From Ancylobacter novellus DSM 506 (GTDB taxonomy: Bacteria; Pseudomonadota; Alphaproteobacteria; Rhizobiales; Xanthobacteraceae): a stretch of DNA of 64,000 nucleotides. Both the position numbers and the translations under genes were made by a program. The notes under the pieces were generated by a model. That model worked only from the letters and a program-made list of their open reading frames with translations. It was not told the DNA's origin and searched no databases. Of the stretch, positions 52,424-62,304 are shown piece after piece. The stretch is from the NCBI RefSeq assembly GCF_000092925.1, contig NC_014217.1, forward strand, positions 1,860,001 through 1,924,000, read 5' to 3'. How positions within the stretch are numbered: the stretch's first letter is position 1; every line of letters starts with the position of its first letter.

Positions 52424-52920
52424 TTGCGATCCCCCTGCCCGATCATCGCGCCGACCTCGGCTTCGGCGACGAGCTGGCCGTCGACCTTGGCCTCGCCGCG
52501 GAACCACCACATGTTCCGCCGCTTGGAGATCTGCGTCATGTGGTATTCGAGCACGTCGCCCGGTACCACCGGCCTGCGGAACTTCGCCTTGTCGATGGTC
52601 ATGAAATAGACGATCGACGGCGGGCCGTCGTCCGGCCGACCCAGCAGGCAGATGGTGCCGGCGGTCTGCGCCATGCCTTCGAGGATGAGCACGCCGGGCA
52701 TCACCGGATTGTTGGGGAAATGGCCCTGGAAATGCGGCTCGTTGGCCGAGACGTTCTTTATGCCGACCGCCCGCTTGTCGCCCTCGATGCCGACGATCTT
52801 GTCGACCATCAGGAAGGGGTAGCGGTGCGGCAGCGCCTCCAGGATGCGGTGGATGTCGGCGGTGCCGAGCGCGGCGGTCCCGCCGGCGGCCTCGTTCTTC
52901 TCTTCGGCCTGCACGTCCAT
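52420..52920 (-). CDS. fabZ: 3-hydroxyacyl-ACP dehydratase FabZ
   Basis: Dehydrates 3-hydroxyacyl-ACP in fatty-acid elongation and so competes with LpxA and LpxD for the same acyl donors. It is 166 aa, a little longer than E. coli FabZ because of an acidic N-terminal tail of about 18 residues. The hot-dog-fold catalytic pair is His67 and Glu81 in [20 protein letters not shown]. It lies 4 bases after the lpxD stop and overlaps the GTG start of lpxA by four bases. Confidence 0.97.
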   Translation of the reverse strand: MDVQAEEKNEAAGGTAALGTADIHRILEALPHRYPFLMVDKIVGIEGDKRAVGIKNVSANEPHFQGHFPNNPVMPGVLILEGMAQTAGTICLLGRPDDGPPSIVYFMTIDKAKFRRPVVPGDVLEYHMTQISKRRNMWWFRGEAKVDGQLVAEAEVGAMIGQGDRK

Positions 52921-52924
52921 GTCC

Positions 52925-53989
52925 CTATCGTTCCTCTTGCCGGCCGCCCGCCGGCCGTTCGCCGCGCGCCAGCCGCTGCACCGCCATCACTTCGCGGAAC
53001 CATTCGCGCATGGGCTTGGCGGGCGAGCCGCCCCACTCCACGCCGGGCGGCACGTCGTCCTTCACATTGCTGGTGGCGGCGATGCGCGCCCCGTCGCCGA
53101 TATGCACATGGCCGATCACGCCCACCTGCCCGCCCAGCATGACGAAATCGCCCAGCGTCGCGCTGCCGGCGATGCCGGTCTGCGAGACAACGATGCAGTG
53201 GCGGCCGATGACCACGTTGTGCGCGATCTGCACCAGATTGTCGATCTTGGTGCCCTCGCCGATCACCGTGTCGCGCAGGCCGCCGCGGTCGATCGTCGTG
53301 CCGGCGCCGATCTCCACGTCGTCCTGCAGGATGACGCGGCCGATCTGCGGCACCTTGGCGTGGCCCCGGGCACCGCCGAGATAGCCGAACCCGTCCTGGC
53401 CGATGCGCGCGCCGGGATGCACGATCACCCGGTCGCCGAGCAGCGCATGCAGCAGGCTCGCCCCCGCGCCGATGGAGCAGGCGCGCCCGATGCGCACCCC
53501 CGGACCGATGACAGCGCCGGAGGCGACGATGGTGCCGGCACCGATCTCCGCGCCGGGGCCGACCACCGCGCCGGGATCGACCGTCACCTCGGCTTCGAGC
53601 CGCGCCTGCGGATGCACCATGGCCCCGGCGGCGACGCCGGGCTGGCCGAACACGGCGCCGGGACGCAGGCTCGCCTCATGGAAACGGCGGGCGACGGTGA
53701 CGAAGGCGGCATAGGGCCGGGCGACGACGAGCACCGCGGTGCCCTCCGGCACATGCGCAGCGAAGCGCTCGCTGACGAGGCAGGCGCCGGCATGGGTACG
53801 GCGCAGGTCGCCGACATGGCGCGCTCCGTCCATGTAAGCGAGGTCGGACGGCCCCGCCTCCTCCAGCGAGGCGACATTGGCGATGGTCCAGGCCGGATCG
53901 ACGCCCTCGCCCGGCGAGCCGCCTATGAGAGCGCAGATCTCGCCGATCGTCAGGGGCGCCGGCGCCGGATGGAAGAAGGGATCGCTCAT
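52925..53989 (-). CDS. lpxD: UDP-3-O-(3-hydroxyacyl)glucosamine N-acyltransferase
   Basis: Third lipid A enzyme; it adds the N-linked hydroxyacyl chain. It is 354 aa. An N-terminal uridine-binding domain (about 1-100) leads to a left-handed beta-helix with many hexapeptide repeats. [11 protein letters not shown] and the catalytic-His stretch [12 protein letters not shown] are typical. The ATG at 53989 is chosen because an ATG eight codons upstream lies next to the bamA terminator hairpin. A terminator-like hairpin separates it from bamA. Confidence 0.97.
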   Translation of the reverse strand: MSDPFFHPAPAPLTIGEICALIGGSPGEGVDPAWTIANVASLEEAGPSDLAYMDGARHVGDLRRTHAGACLVSERFAAHVPEGTAVLVVARPYAAFVTVARRFHEASLRPGAVFGQPGVAAGAMVHPQARLEAEVTVDPGAVVGPGAEIGAGTIVASGAVIGPGVRIGRACSIGAGASLLHALLGDRVIVHPGARIGQDGFGYLGGARGHAKVPQIGRVILQDDVEIGAGTTIDRGGLRDTVIGEGTKIDNLVQIAHNVVIGRHCIVVSQTGIAGSATLGDFVMLGGQVGVIGHVHIGDGARIAATSNVKDDVPPGVEWGGSPAKPMREWFREVMAVQRLARGERPAGGRQEER

Positions 53990-54017
53990 CGTCTCGTACG
54001 GCTGCCGCCTCATCCTC

Positions 54018-54053
54018 TAAACGAAGGGGCGGCCCGGATGACCGGACCGCCCC
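54018..54053 (-). terminator. Terminator between bamA and lpxD
   Basis: On the minus strand a 12-base-pair stem (54042-54053 with 54026-54037, one U-G pair) with a 4-base loop is followed by TTCGTTT. It starts 25 bases after the bamA stop and ends just before lpxD, so bamA transcripts may end here, at least partly, and lpxD would need read-through or its own promoter. Confidence 0.7.
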
Positions 54054-54077
54054 CTCACGCCCGAGTATAGCAGTCTA

Positions 54078-56546
54078 TCAGAAGCGCGTGCCGCCGCTGA
54101 AGCGGAACTCCTGGACCTGGTCGTAGTATTCCTTCGTGAGCGCCCAGGCGTAGTCGAAGCGCAGCGGGCCGAAGGGCGAGCTCCAGATCAGGCTGACGCC
54201 GACCGAGGAGCGGATCAGGTCGCTGTCGGCGACGCAGACATTGGCGAGGCCCTTGGTCGACGAACCCGGTATGGCACTGCAGTTCACGAGATTGCCTGGG
54301 TCGTTCCAACCCGCGATGTTCGGGAAGATGGTGTCGCCCTGGTAATCCCACAGCGAACCAGCGTCGGCGAACACGGCCGCCTTCAGGCCGAAGTCCTTCG
54401 GCAGGAAGGACAGCGGGAACTGCACCTCGGCAGTGGTGCCCCAGTAGAGCGTGCCGCCGAGCGCGTCCGGCTCCTCGCCCAGCAGCGGGTTGCCCGAGGC
54501 AAGGTCGCGCGGACCGATGCCGTTCGGGGCGAAGCCGCGGACGAGGTCGGGACCCTTGAAGAAGTTGTCGAGGATGCGCAGGTTCTCGCCGCCCCAGGAG
54601 GTGACGTTACCGGCCTGGCCGCGCAGCATGAGGACGAAGTCGCCGACGACAGGCATGTACCAGCGGGCATCGAAGGTCGAGCGGATGAAGTTCACGTCGC
54701 CGCCCAGACCCGCGAGGTCCTGCTTCAGCTCGACCAGGTAGCCGTTCGTCGGATCCTTGTTGTTGTCGAGCATGTTATAGCTCAGCGTGTAACCGACGGC
54801 CGAGGTGATGGCCGACACGCCGTTGACCTCGAGGATCGCCCAGGAGATGTCGCCCCAATAGGCGTTACAGGTCGCCACGCTCCAGGTGTACGGGCACTCC
54901 TGGTCGACCGTGATCTCCTTCTGCGACAGCGTGTAGCGCAGGCCGAGGGTCAGCTCGTCGGTCAGCGGCAGGGCGACGCGCAGCGTGCCGCCGGCCGTCT
55001 CCGTGTCATACGGGCTGTAGTCGGTCGCGCTGGTCTCCTTCCAGAACAGGTCGAAGCCCGCCGCGACGCGGTAGTCGAGGAAATACGGTTCGGTGAAGCT
55101 GAAATCGACGCCCTGCACGTTCTCGCCGAGCTGGCCGGCAAGGCGCACATACTGGCCGCGGCCGAGGAAGTTCTTCTCGGAGACCGCGACTTCGCCGATG
55201 AAGCCGTCGGCGGTCGAATAGCCGCCGGAGACCGAGAACTCGCCCGTCGGCTGGTCCTCGACCGTCACGACGAGGACGATGCGGTCCGGCGCCGTGCCCG
55301 GCTCGTTGGTGATCTTCACCGTCTTGAAGTAGCCGAGATTGTTCAGCCGACGCTCGGCGCGATCGACCAGCACGCGGTTATAGGCGTCGCCCTCGGCGAG
55401 ATCGAACTCGCGGCGGATGACCCAGTCGCGGGTGCGGGTGTTGCCGCGGATGTCGATGCGCTCGATGTAGACGCGCGGGCCTTCCTCGACCGCGAACACC
55501 AGCGAGATGGTGCGGGCCTCGACATTGCGGTCACCGCGCGGGCGGACCTGGGCGAAGGCGTAGCCGCTCTTCGACACCTCGATGGTCGCGTTCTCGACCG
55601 ACTTCTCGACCAGCTCGGCGTTGTAGACCTGGCCCGGCGCGACGCGCAGCGCGGAGCGCAGCCGGTTGACGTCCACGTCCTTGATGCCCGAGGCGACCTC
55701 CACGGTACCGACGCGGTACTGCGGGCCTTCCTCGAAGGTGTAGGTGAGGATGAAGCCGCCGCTCTTGCGGTCGAGATCAGCCGTCACCGAGATGATGCGG
55801 AAGTCGGCATAGCCGTGCTTCAGATAGAAGCGACGCAGCAGCTCCTGGTCGGTGTTGATGCGGTCGACGTCATAGATGTCGGTGTTCTTCAGCCAGGAGA
55901 GCCAGTTCGACTCGGTCGTGGTGATCTCGTCCTTCAGCTTGTAGGCCGAGAACGCCTTGTTGCCGACGAAACGGATCTCGGAGATGCCGAGCTTGTCGCC
56001 CTCGGTGATCTCGAACACGAGGTCCACGCGGCCCTGGCCGCGGTCGATGGTCTTCGGCGTGACGCGCACGTCGTAGCGGCCGGCGCGGTGATAGACCTCG
56101 ATGATGCGCTGCGTGTCGGCCTGCACCGTGGTCTTGGACAGCGGGCTGCGCGCCTTGGACTGCACCTCGACGGAGAGCTGCTCGTCCTTGACCTTCTTGT
56201 TGCCCTCGAAGGCAACGCGGTTGATCACCTCGTTCTCGGCCACTCGCACGACCAGCCGGCCGCCGCGATTGCTGATGGTGACGTCGGAGAACAGGCCGGT
56301 GGCGTAGAGCGCCTTCAGGCCCTCGTCGATCTTGGCGGGGGTGAGCGATTCGCCCGGACCGGTCTGGAAATAGGAGCGGATGGTGTCGGCGTCGACGCGG
56401 CGGTTGCCCTCGACGATGATGGAGCTCGCCGACTGCGCCATGGCGCTTGTCGGCACGGCGACTGATCCAGCAACGCTCGCGACGGCCATCAGCGCGACAA
56501 TACCAACTACCGAGGCCAACTTACGCACGAACCGGATACGAGCCAT
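54078..56546 (-). CDS. bamA: BamA, outer-membrane protein assembly factor
   Basis: Outer-membrane beta-barrel that inserts other outer-membrane proteins. It is 822 aa. A signal peptide (about 1-38, ending TSAMAQ) is followed by five POTRA domains (about 42-395) and a 16-strand barrel. The chain ends in Phe (FRFSGGTRF), as needed for barrel insertion. The ATG at 56546 starts the signal peptide; the longer frame upstream is not supported. It lies between rseP and lpxD, the usual alphaproteobacterial order. Confidence 0.97.
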   Translation of the reverse strand: MARIRFVRKLASVVGIVALMAVASVAGSVAVPTSAMAQSASSIIVEGNRRVDADTIRSYFQTGPGESLTPAKIDEGLKALYATGLFSDVTISNRGGRLVVRVAENEVINRVAFEGNKKVKDEQLSVEVQSKARSPLSKTTVQADTQRIIEVYHRAGRYDVRVTPKTIDRGQGRVDLVFEITEGDKLGISEIRFVGNKAFSAYKLKDEITTTESNWLSWLKNTDIYDVDRINTDQELLRRFYLKHGYADFRIISVTADLDRKSGGFILTYTFEEGPQYRVGTVEVASGIKDVDVNRLRSALRVAPGQVYNAELVEKSVENATIEVSKSGYAFAQVRPRGDRNVEARTISLVFAVEEGPRVYIERIDIRGNTRTRDWVIRREFDLAEGDAYNRVLVDRAERRLNNLGYFKTVKITNEPGTAPDRIVLVVTVEDQPTGEFSVSGGYSTADGFIGEVAVSEKNFLGRGQYVRLAGQLGENVQGVDFSFTEPYFLDYRVAAGFDLFWKETSATDYSPYDTETAGGTLRVALPLTDELTLGLRYTLSQKEITVDQECPYTWSVATCNAYWGDISWAILEVNGVSAITSAVGYTLSYNMLDNNKDPTNGYLVELKQDLAGLGGDVNFIRSTFDARWYMPVVGDFVLMLRGQAGNVTSWGGENLRILDNFFKGPDLVRGFAPNGIGPRDLASGNPLLGEEPDALGGTLYWGTTAEVQFPLSFLPKDFGLKAAVFADAGSLWDYQGDTIFPNIAGWNDPGNLVNCSAIPGSSTKGLANVCVADSDLIRSSVGVSLIWSSPFGPLRFDYAWALTKEYYDQVQEFRFSGGTRF

Positions 56547-56689
56547 TTGGTGCTCAACCTTACCGTTGTTTCGAAACCGGCCGGACGACGCACCTATAGG
56601 CACGCACCGGCGGCGATCTCCACCCTGCACCCCGTTTGATACAGACTTTTGCCAAGCCTGCAAACCGAACGGGCTGTCATACACGCCTT

Positions 56690-56727
56690 TTCCGGCCGGC
56701 GTGGCACCTCGGCAACGCCGGCCGGAA
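56690..56727. repeat. 13-base perfect inverted repeat between rseP and bamA
   Basis: TTCCGGCCGGCGT (56690-56702) and ACGCCGGCCGGAA (56715-56727) are perfect arms around a 12-base loop. It lies 7 bases after the rseP stop. No T-run follows on the minus strand, so it is not a standard terminator. It may stabilise or process the rseP-bamA transcript. Confidence 0.6.
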
Positions 56728-56734
56728 ATCCGGC

Positions 56735-57880
56735 TCAAGATTTTGATATGCTAAGGATATCGTTCCAGGTCGCAAACAGCATCAGCATCAAAACCAGCGC
56801 CAAACCGATGCGGAATCCGACCTCCTGCGCCCGCTCGCTGAGCGGACGTCCGCGCAGCGCTTCGATGGCGTAGAAAAGCAGGTGCCCACCATCGAGGAGA
56901 GGTACCGGAAATAGGTTAAGAAGTCCGATCGACACCGACAGCACCGCGGCAAGCTGCAGCAGGGCGGCGATACCGAAGGTGGCGACCTGCCCGGAGACCT
57001 GGGCGATGCGGATCGGACCGCCGAGCTGGTCGGCGGATTCCCGCCCCGTCACCACCCCTCCGAGATAGCTGAAGGTGCGGTCGACGATGAACCACACCTC
57101 GCGCCCGGCCATGGTCACCGCCTCGACCGGGCCGAATCGCTCGGTCTTCACCTGGCCGCCGGCGGTGTTGCGGGAGATGCCGAGCACGCCGATGCGGTGG
57201 ACGTTGCCGAAGCTGTCGGTGATCTCGCGCCGGTCTGGCGTCGCGTCGAGCGTCACCTGCTGGCCGCCGCGCTCGACCACGATGCTGAGCTTCTGGTCGG
57301 CGCTCGCACTGACGACGCGCCGCATGTCGCCGAAGGAATCGATCTTCTCGCCGTCGATCGACAGGATCACATCGTTGGGCAGGAAGCCCGCCCGCTCGGC
57401 GGCGCTGCCGGCCTGCACGGAATCGACCTGCGGCGTCGTCACCTGCCGGCCGACCGTCATGAACAGCCCGGCGAAGATGACGATCGCCAGGATGAAATTG
57501 GCGATGGGGCCGGCGGCGACGATGGCGGCGCGGGCGCCGACCGGCTTGTGGAAGAAGCTGCCGCGCCGGTCCTCCTCACTCATCGTGTCGAGCGCGCCGC
57601 GGTCGGGGGTGCTGGCGGCGCTCTCGTCGCCGAGGAACTTCACATAGCCGCCGAGCGGGATCGCCGAGAGCTTCCAGCGCGTGCCGTGGCGATCGTTGAA
57701 GCCGACGATCTCCGGGCCGAAGCCGACGGAGAAGGCCACCACCTTCACCCCGGCGCGGCGCGCCACCCAGAAATGGCCGAGCTCGTGGAAGAAGACGACG
57801 ATCGTCAGCACGAACAGGAACGGCACGACGTAGCCGAGAAGCCAGCTCGCATTGCCGCCCATCGAGGCGAGAAGTTCCAT
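56735..57880 (-). CDS. rseP: RIP metalloprotease RseP
   Basis: Site-2 zinc protease of the inner membrane, which cuts anti-sigma factors inside the membrane. It is 381 aa. The HExxH zinc motif is HELGH (32-36, in FFHELGHFWVARRAG). A single PDZ domain (about 130-210) contains AERAGFLPNDVILSIDG, and the third ligand region is LLNLFPVPLLDGGH. The ATG at 57880 is chosen by alignment to family starts; the upstream frame is shadow. It precedes bamA. The dxr gene usually found just upstream is absent here. Confidence 0.96.
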   Translation of the reverse strand: MELLASMGGNASWLLGYVVPFLFVLTIVVFFHELGHFWVARRAGVKVVAFSVGFGPEIVGFNDRHGTRWKLSAIPLGGYVKFLGDESAASTPDRGALDTMSEEDRRGSFFHKPVGARAAIVAAGPIANFILAIVIFAGLFMTVGRQVTTPQVDSVQAGSAAERAGFLPNDVILSIDGEKIDSFGDMRRVVSASADQKLSIVVERGGQQVTLDATPDRREITDSFGNVHRIGVLGISRNTAGGQVKTERFGPVEAVTMAGREVWFIVDRTFSYLGGVVTGRESADQLGGPIRIAQVSGQVATFGIAALLQLAAVLSVSIGLLNLFPVPLLDGGHLLFYAIEALRGRPLSERAQEVGFRIGLALVLMLMLFATWNDILSISKS

Positions 57881-58026
57881 CGGAAGGTTCCTAGAGGGGC
57901 GCGCCGGGAGGCGCGACCCGTGATGCATAGGGTGGCTTTACGGCGAACTTGGGCAGAGCGAAGGCGAATCCGCAAGATGACACAAGGACAGGGGGAGATT
58001 CGGTCGCAGCCCGGCCTCCCCTCGTC

Positions 58027-58848
58027 TCACCACATCAGCAGGCCGCGTGCGAGGGCGGAGGGATCGCGCAGAAGCCCGATCAGCAGCGCCAGCGCCGCCG
58101 CGGCGATGAAGCCGTCGAGCCGGTCCATCAGCCCGCCATGGCCGGGGATGAGCGTGCTCGAATCCTTCACGCCGAAGCGCCGCTTCATCGCCGATTCGAA
58201 CAGGTCGCCGCCCTGGCTGGCGATGCTGACCAGCACCGCCACCGGCGCCGCCAGCAGCGGCGCGTGCACGCCGGCGACGTGCAGCGTCGCCATGCCGCCG
58301 AGCATGGCGAAGAGGGTGCCGCCGATGGAGCCCGACCACGTCTTGTTGGGGCTGACGCGCGGCCACAGCTTCGGCCCGCCGATCAGCCGGCCGCAGAAAT
58401 AGGCGGCGATGTCTGTCGACCACACCACGGCCAACAGCCAGATGAGGCTGATCAGCCCCAGGCTGCCTTCTTGGCGCAGGACCACCGGCGGCAGCGCCAG
58501 CGCCCCGGCATAGAGCACGCCGAATGGCGCCCAGATGCGCCTCTGCCGCCCGCCGCGCGCCACCAGTGCCGAAGCGATGCCGCCCAGCACGATGATCGCC
58601 ATGGCGACGGGAATCGGACGCACGGCGAGCACCAGCATCGCCGCGACGATCGCGACCCCGCCGACCGTGAGCAGGGCGGTGCGCGGCACCGCCGCGACCA
58701 TGCGCACCCATTCCCACAGGACGATCACCGCCGCGCATGTGACGAGGAGGGTGAAGGGCCAGCCGCCCCAGCAGGCGGCAATCACCGCCAGGGGCGCGAG
58801 AACCAGCGCCGAGCCGAGGCGCGGCAGGAAATCCGCCCCGATACGCAA
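58027..58848 (-). CDS. cdsA: Phosphatidate cytidylyltransferase
   Basis: Makes CDP-diacylglycerol, the precursor of all bacterial phospholipids. It is 273 aa with about eight membrane helices. The CDS signature is SAMKRRFGVKDSSTLIPGHG, then GLMDRLDG. The start is a TTG at 58848: the frame is closed by the uppS stop (TGA) three bases upstream, so no longer start exists. The next plausible start is well inside the first helix. Confidence 0.95.
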   Translation of the reverse strand: MRIGADFLPRLGSALVLAPLAVIAACWGGWPFTLLVTCAAVIVLWEWVRMVAAVPRTALLTVGGVAIVAAMLVLAVRPIPVAMAIIVLGGIASALVARGGRQRRIWAPFGVLYAGALALPPVVLRQEGSLGLISLIWLLAVVWSTDIAAYFCGRLIGGPKLWPRVSPNKTWSGSIGGTLFAMLGGMATLHVAGVHAPLLAAPVAVLVSIASQGGDLFESAMKRRFGVKDSSTLIPGHGGLMDRLDGFIAAAALALLIGLLRDPSALARGLLMW

Positions 58849-58851
58849 GTG

Positions 58852-59640
58852 TCAGCGCCCGTTCGCGTCGACGCCGCCGAAGCGGCGTTCCCGCCGCCCG
58901 TACTCCGCCAGGGCCCGCTCCAGCCAGGCGCGGTCGAAATCCGGCCAGAACACCGGTAGGAACACCAGCTCGGCATAGGCGGCTTGCCAGAGCAGGAAAT
59001 TCGACAGCCGCTGCTCGCCACTGGTGCGGATGACGAGGTCGAGCGGCGGCAGTCCCGCCGTGTCGAGCGCCTCGTCGAAGCGTTCGGGCGTGATGTCCTC
59101 CGGCCGCAGCGTGCCGGCCGCGACCTGCCGGGCGAAGCTCTGGGCCGCGCGGGCGATCTCGTTGCGCGAGCCGTAGTTGAAGGCGACGGTGAGCGTGACG
59201 CCGGTATTGGCGCGGGTGAGCGTCTCGGCCTCGTCGAGCAGGCCCTGCACCTCGGGATCGGTCGGGTGGCCTTCGCCGATGATGCGCAGGCGCACATTAT
59301 TGGCGTGCAGCTCCTTGAGGTCGGAGCGGATGAAGCGCTTGAGCAGCCCCATGAGCTGCCCGATCTCCTCCTCGGGGCGCGACCAGTTCTCGCTGGAGAA
59401 GCTGTAGATGGTCAGCGCCTCGATGCCGAGTTCGCGGGCGGCGGTGACGGTGCGTCGCACCGCCTCGGCGCCGCGCCGGTGGCCTTCGAAGCGGGGCAGG
59501 CCGTGGCTGGTGGCCCAGCGGCCATTGCCGTCCATGATGATCGCGACGTGCCGCGGCCGCACGGCGTCGGCTGCCGCCGCGTCCCGCGCTTCCGTCTCGA
59601 TGACGGTGCCCGAAGGCACCCCGAGCCTCGCAATGTTCAC
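58852..59640 (-). CDS. uppS: Isoprenyl transferase (undecaprenyl diphosphate synthase)
   Basis: Builds undecaprenyl diphosphate, the lipid carrier for peptidoglycan. It is 262 aa. The signature is [13 protein letters not shown] with catalytic Asp37, followed by [22 protein letters not shown] and [19 protein letters not shown]. The start is GTG at 59640 with GGGGGG just upstream. The first about 25 residues are a non-conserved extension. It lies three bases before cdsA, and downstream of frr (25 bases). Confidence 0.97.
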   Translation of the reverse strand: MNIARLGVPSGTVIETEARDAAAADAVRPRHVAIIMDGNGRWATSHGLPRFEGHRRGAEAVRRTVTAARELGIEALTIYSFSSENWSRPEEEIGQLMGLLKRFIRSDLKELHANNVRLRIIGEGHPTDPEVQGLLDEAETLTRANTGVTLTVAFNYGSRNEIARAAQSFARQVAAGTLRPEDITPERFDEALDTAGLPPLDLVIRTSGEQRLSNFLLWQAAYAELVFLPVFWPDFDRAWLERALAEYGRRERRFGGVDANGR

Positions 59641-59665
59641 GGAGCCCCCCTTCGGCGCCCGGGCG

Positions 59666-60229
59666 CTAGACCGCCAGAATTTCCTTTTCCTTCGTGGACA
59701 GGGTCTGGTCGATCTCGGTGATGGACTGGTCCGTCGCCTTCTGCACCTGATCAGCGAGGCGGTCCAGATCGTCGGAGCTCATCTCCCCGTCCTTCTCGGC
59801 CTTCTTCAGCGCATCGAGCCCGTCGCGGCGGACATGGCGCACGGAGACGCGCGCCGCCTCGGCATATTTATGCGCGACCTTGACCAATTCCTGACGGCGA
59901 TCCTGCGTGAGCTCGGGAATGCGCACGCGCAGCACCTGGCCCTCGGTCTGCGGGTTGAGGCCGAGATTGGATTCGCGGATCGCCTTCTCCACCGCCGCGA
60001 CCATGCCGCGGTCCCATACCTGCACCGACAGCAGGCGCGGCTCCGGCACGTTCACCGAGGCGACCTGGTTGAGCGGCATGTGGCTGCCATAGGCGTCGAC
60101 CTGGATCGGCTCGAGCAGGCTCGCCGAGGCGCGGCCGGTGCGAAGGCCGGACAGTTCCTGCTTGAGAACCGCAATGGCGCCCTGCATGCGGCGCTTCAAA
60201 TCGGCAATGTCGATCGGCAGAGTGCTCAT
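59666..60229 (-). CDS. frr: Ribosome recycling factor
   Basis: Splits post-termination ribosomes together with EF-G. It is 187 aa, the normal length. Family marks are [38 protein letters not shown] and [20 protein letters not shown]. It lies between pyrH and uppS in the usual pyrH-frr-uppS-cdsA order; the gap to pyrH is 147 bases. Confidence 0.98.
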   Translation of the reverse strand: MSTLPIDIADLKRRMQGAIAVLKQELSGLRTGRASASLLEPIQVDAYGSHMPLNQVASVNVPEPRLLSVQVWDRGMVAAVEKAIRESNLGLNPQTEGQVLRVRIPELTQDRRQELVKVAHKYAEAARVSVRHVRRDGLDALKKAEKDGEMSSDDLDRLADQVQKATDQSITEIDQTLSTKEKEILAV

Positions 60230-60376
60230 AACGGACCTCGTTCACTTTTCTGTCCGGCGCGTGGCCGGCCGTCGCCGCCCGGTTGGCGGCTATATCCAAC
60301 CTAAAGACACGCAAGGCAAGCGTTTCGCACGCCTTGAGGCGCGCAGGCGTCACGCACGTTCACGCAGGGACAGCGC

Positions 60377-61111
60377 CTAGGGCGCCACGGTCGTTCCCCG
60401 TCCCTCGCCGCGGATCGCCGCGGCGATCGCCCCGGGATCGCGGATGGAAAACACGATGATCGGGAGCTTCGCCTCGCGCGCCAGCGCGAAGGCGGCGGCG
60501 TCCATCACCTTGAGATCCTTGGCCAGCGCCTCGTCATGCGTCAGGCGCTCATAGCGCCGCGCCGTCGGGTCGAGCTTGGGATCGGCGGTGTAGACGCCGT
60601 CGACATTGGTCGCTTTCATCACCGCGTCGCAGTCGAGCTCGGCGGCGCGCAGCACGGCGCCGGTGTCGGTGGTGAAGTAGGGGTTGCCGGTGCCGCCGGC
60701 GAGCAGCACCACCCGCCCGCGCGACAGGTGCCGCGCCGCCGTCTGGCGCGCATAGGGCTCGCAGATGGTCGGCATGGGAATGGCGGAGAGCGTGCGCGCC
60801 GGGCTGCCGGCCTGCTCGACTGCCTTCTCCAGCGCCAGCGCGTTCATCACCGTCGCCAGCATGCCCATGTGATCGGCGGTGGCGCGGTCGAGCCCCTGCC
60901 CGGCCACGCTCGCCCCGCGCAGGATGTTGCCGCCGCCGACCACCACCGCGACCTCGGCGCCCGTGTGTCGGGCCTCGACAAGATCCTGGGCGATGCGCTC
61001 GATGGTCGGCCAGTGCAGGCCGAACGCTTCGCTCCCCATCAACGCCTCGCCGGACACCTTCACCAATACGCGCCCGAAGGCGAGTTCGTTGCGGTCCGAC
61101 GGGATCGACAT
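60377..61111 (-). CDS. pyrH: UMP kinase
   Basis: Phosphorylates UMP to UDP. It is 244 aa of the amino-acid-kinase fold. Typical sequences are [45 protein letters not shown] and [15 protein letters not shown]. The ATG at 61111 is chosen because it lies a short way before the first conserved strand; another ATG 14 codons upstream is less likely. A terminator and tsf lie upstream. Confidence 0.98.
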   Translation of the reverse strand: MSIPSDRNELAFGRVLVKVSGEALMGSEAFGLHWPTIERIAQDLVEARHTGAEVAVVVGGGNILRGASVAGQGLDRATADHMGMLATVMNALALEKAVEQAGSPARTLSAIPMPTICEPYARQTAARHLSRGRVVLLAGGTGNPYFTTDTGAVLRAAELDCDAVMKATNVDGVYTADPKLDPTARRYERLTHDEALAKDLKVMDAAAFALAREAKLPIIVFSIRDPGAIAAAIRGEGRGTTVAP

Positions 61112-61199
61112 GGGGCACCTCGAGCTTGGCGCATCCGGCTCAGCGCGAGGCACGAGGTGCTTGGGAGCCCTGATGCGATTCGCGCGCGGCGCGCACAGT

Positions 61200-61235
61200 A
61201 AAACACGCCGGACAGCCCTTGGGCGGCCCGGCGTG
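61200..61235 (-). terminator. Intrinsic terminator of rpsB-tsf
   Basis: The arms CACGCCGG (61204-61211) and CCGGCGTG (61228-61235) form a perfect stem with a nested GCCC-TT-GGGC hairpin in its loop. On the minus strand it is followed by TTTTAC. It lies about 22 bases after the tsf stop. Confidence 0.8.
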
Positions 61236-61257
61236 ACTTATCAACGCAAGAACAGAC

Positions 61258-62181
61258 TCAGACGCCCGCCGCAGCGGCGACTTCGGCGGCGAAGTCGCTC
61301 TCCTGCTTCTCGACGCCCTCGCCGAGGCCGAAGCGCACGAAGGCGACGACCTTGACCGGCGCGCCGACCTTGCCCTCGCTCTCCTTCACCGCCTGGGCGA
61401 CGGTCTTGGAGGGCTCGTGGATGAAGGCCTGCTCGAGCAGCGTGACTTCCTTGTAGAAGGTCTTCAGGCCGCTCTCGACGATCTTCTCGACGACGTTGTC
61501 CGGCTTGCCGGAGGCCTTGGCCTTCTCGGCCAGAACGGCGCGCTCGCGGGCAATCGTCTCGGCGTCGATGCCGGCGGCATCGAGCGCCTGCGGGTTGGCG
61601 GCGGCGACGTGCATGGCGATCTGGCGGCCGAGCGCGGCGAGCTCGTCCTGCTTGCCGGTCGATTCGAGCGCGACCAGCACGCCGATCTTGCCGAGGCCTT
61701 CGCCAACCGAACCGTGCACATAGGAGCCGACGACGCCGGCCGAGACGGACAGCTTCTTCGAGCGGCGCAGGTTCATGTGCTCGCCGATGGTGGCGACCGC
61801 GCTGTTGATGGCGTCGGCGACGGTGCCGCCGGCCGGATAGGCCGCGGTCTTGACCGCCTCGACGTCGTCGGCCGCGCCCAGGGCGACGGTGGCGATGTCG
61901 CGCACCAGTTGCTGGAACTGGTCGTTGCGGGCGACGAAGTCGGTCTCGGAGTTCACCTCGACCACGACGCCCTCATTGCCGGCGACGGCGAGGCCGATGA
62001 GACCCTCGGCGGCGACGCGGCCGGCCTTCTTGGCGGCCTTGGCGAGGCCCTTCTTGCGCAGCCAGTCGATGGCGGCCTCGATGTCGCCGTCGACCTCGGT
62101 CAGCGCGGCCTTGCAGTCCATCATGCCGGCGCCGGTCTTCTCGCGCAGCTCCTTCACCATGCCCGCGGTGATGTTGGCCAT
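61258..62181 (-). CDS. tsf: Elongation factor Ts
   Basis: Nucleotide-exchange factor for EF-Tu. It is 307 aa. The signature is [19 protein letters not shown] near the N-terminus (UBA domain), followed by [20 protein letters not shown] and [15 protein letters not shown]. It lies 123 bases downstream of rpsB, and the two are normally co-transcribed. Confidence 0.98.
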   Translation of the reverse strand: MANITAGMVKELREKTGAGMMDCKAALTEVDGDIEAAIDWLRKKGLAKAAKKAGRVAAEGLIGLAVAGNEGVVVEVNSETDFVARNDQFQQLVRDIATVALGAADDVEAVKTAAYPAGGTVADAINSAVATIGEHMNLRRSKKLSVSAGVVGSYVHGSVGEGLGKIGVLVALESTGKQDELAALGRQIAMHVAAANPQALDAAGIDAETIARERAVLAEKAKASGKPDNVVEKIVESGLKTFYKEVTLLEQAFIHEPSKTVAQAVKESEGKVGAPVKVVAFVRFGLGEGVEKQESDFAAEVAAAAGV

Positions 62182-62216
62182 GTTCGGTTCCTCAACGATC
62201 CTGTGTCATTCGACGA

Positions 62217-62250
62217 CACGGCCGGCCGGAGGGAATCCGGGCCGGCCGTG
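62217..62250. repeat. Hairpin in the rpsB-tsf gap
   Basis: CACGGCCGGCC (62217-62227) and GGCCGGCCGTG (62240-62250) are perfect 11-base arms with a 12-base loop. There is no T-run on the minus strand. It lies between rpsB and tsf, so it may act in RNA processing or in balancing the two proteins. Confidence 0.55.
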
Positions 62251-62304
62251 CGATGCAATGTCTGGCGCCCTCATGTGACGCCGTCGCGAAGCTGGCGCCC
62301 GAGG

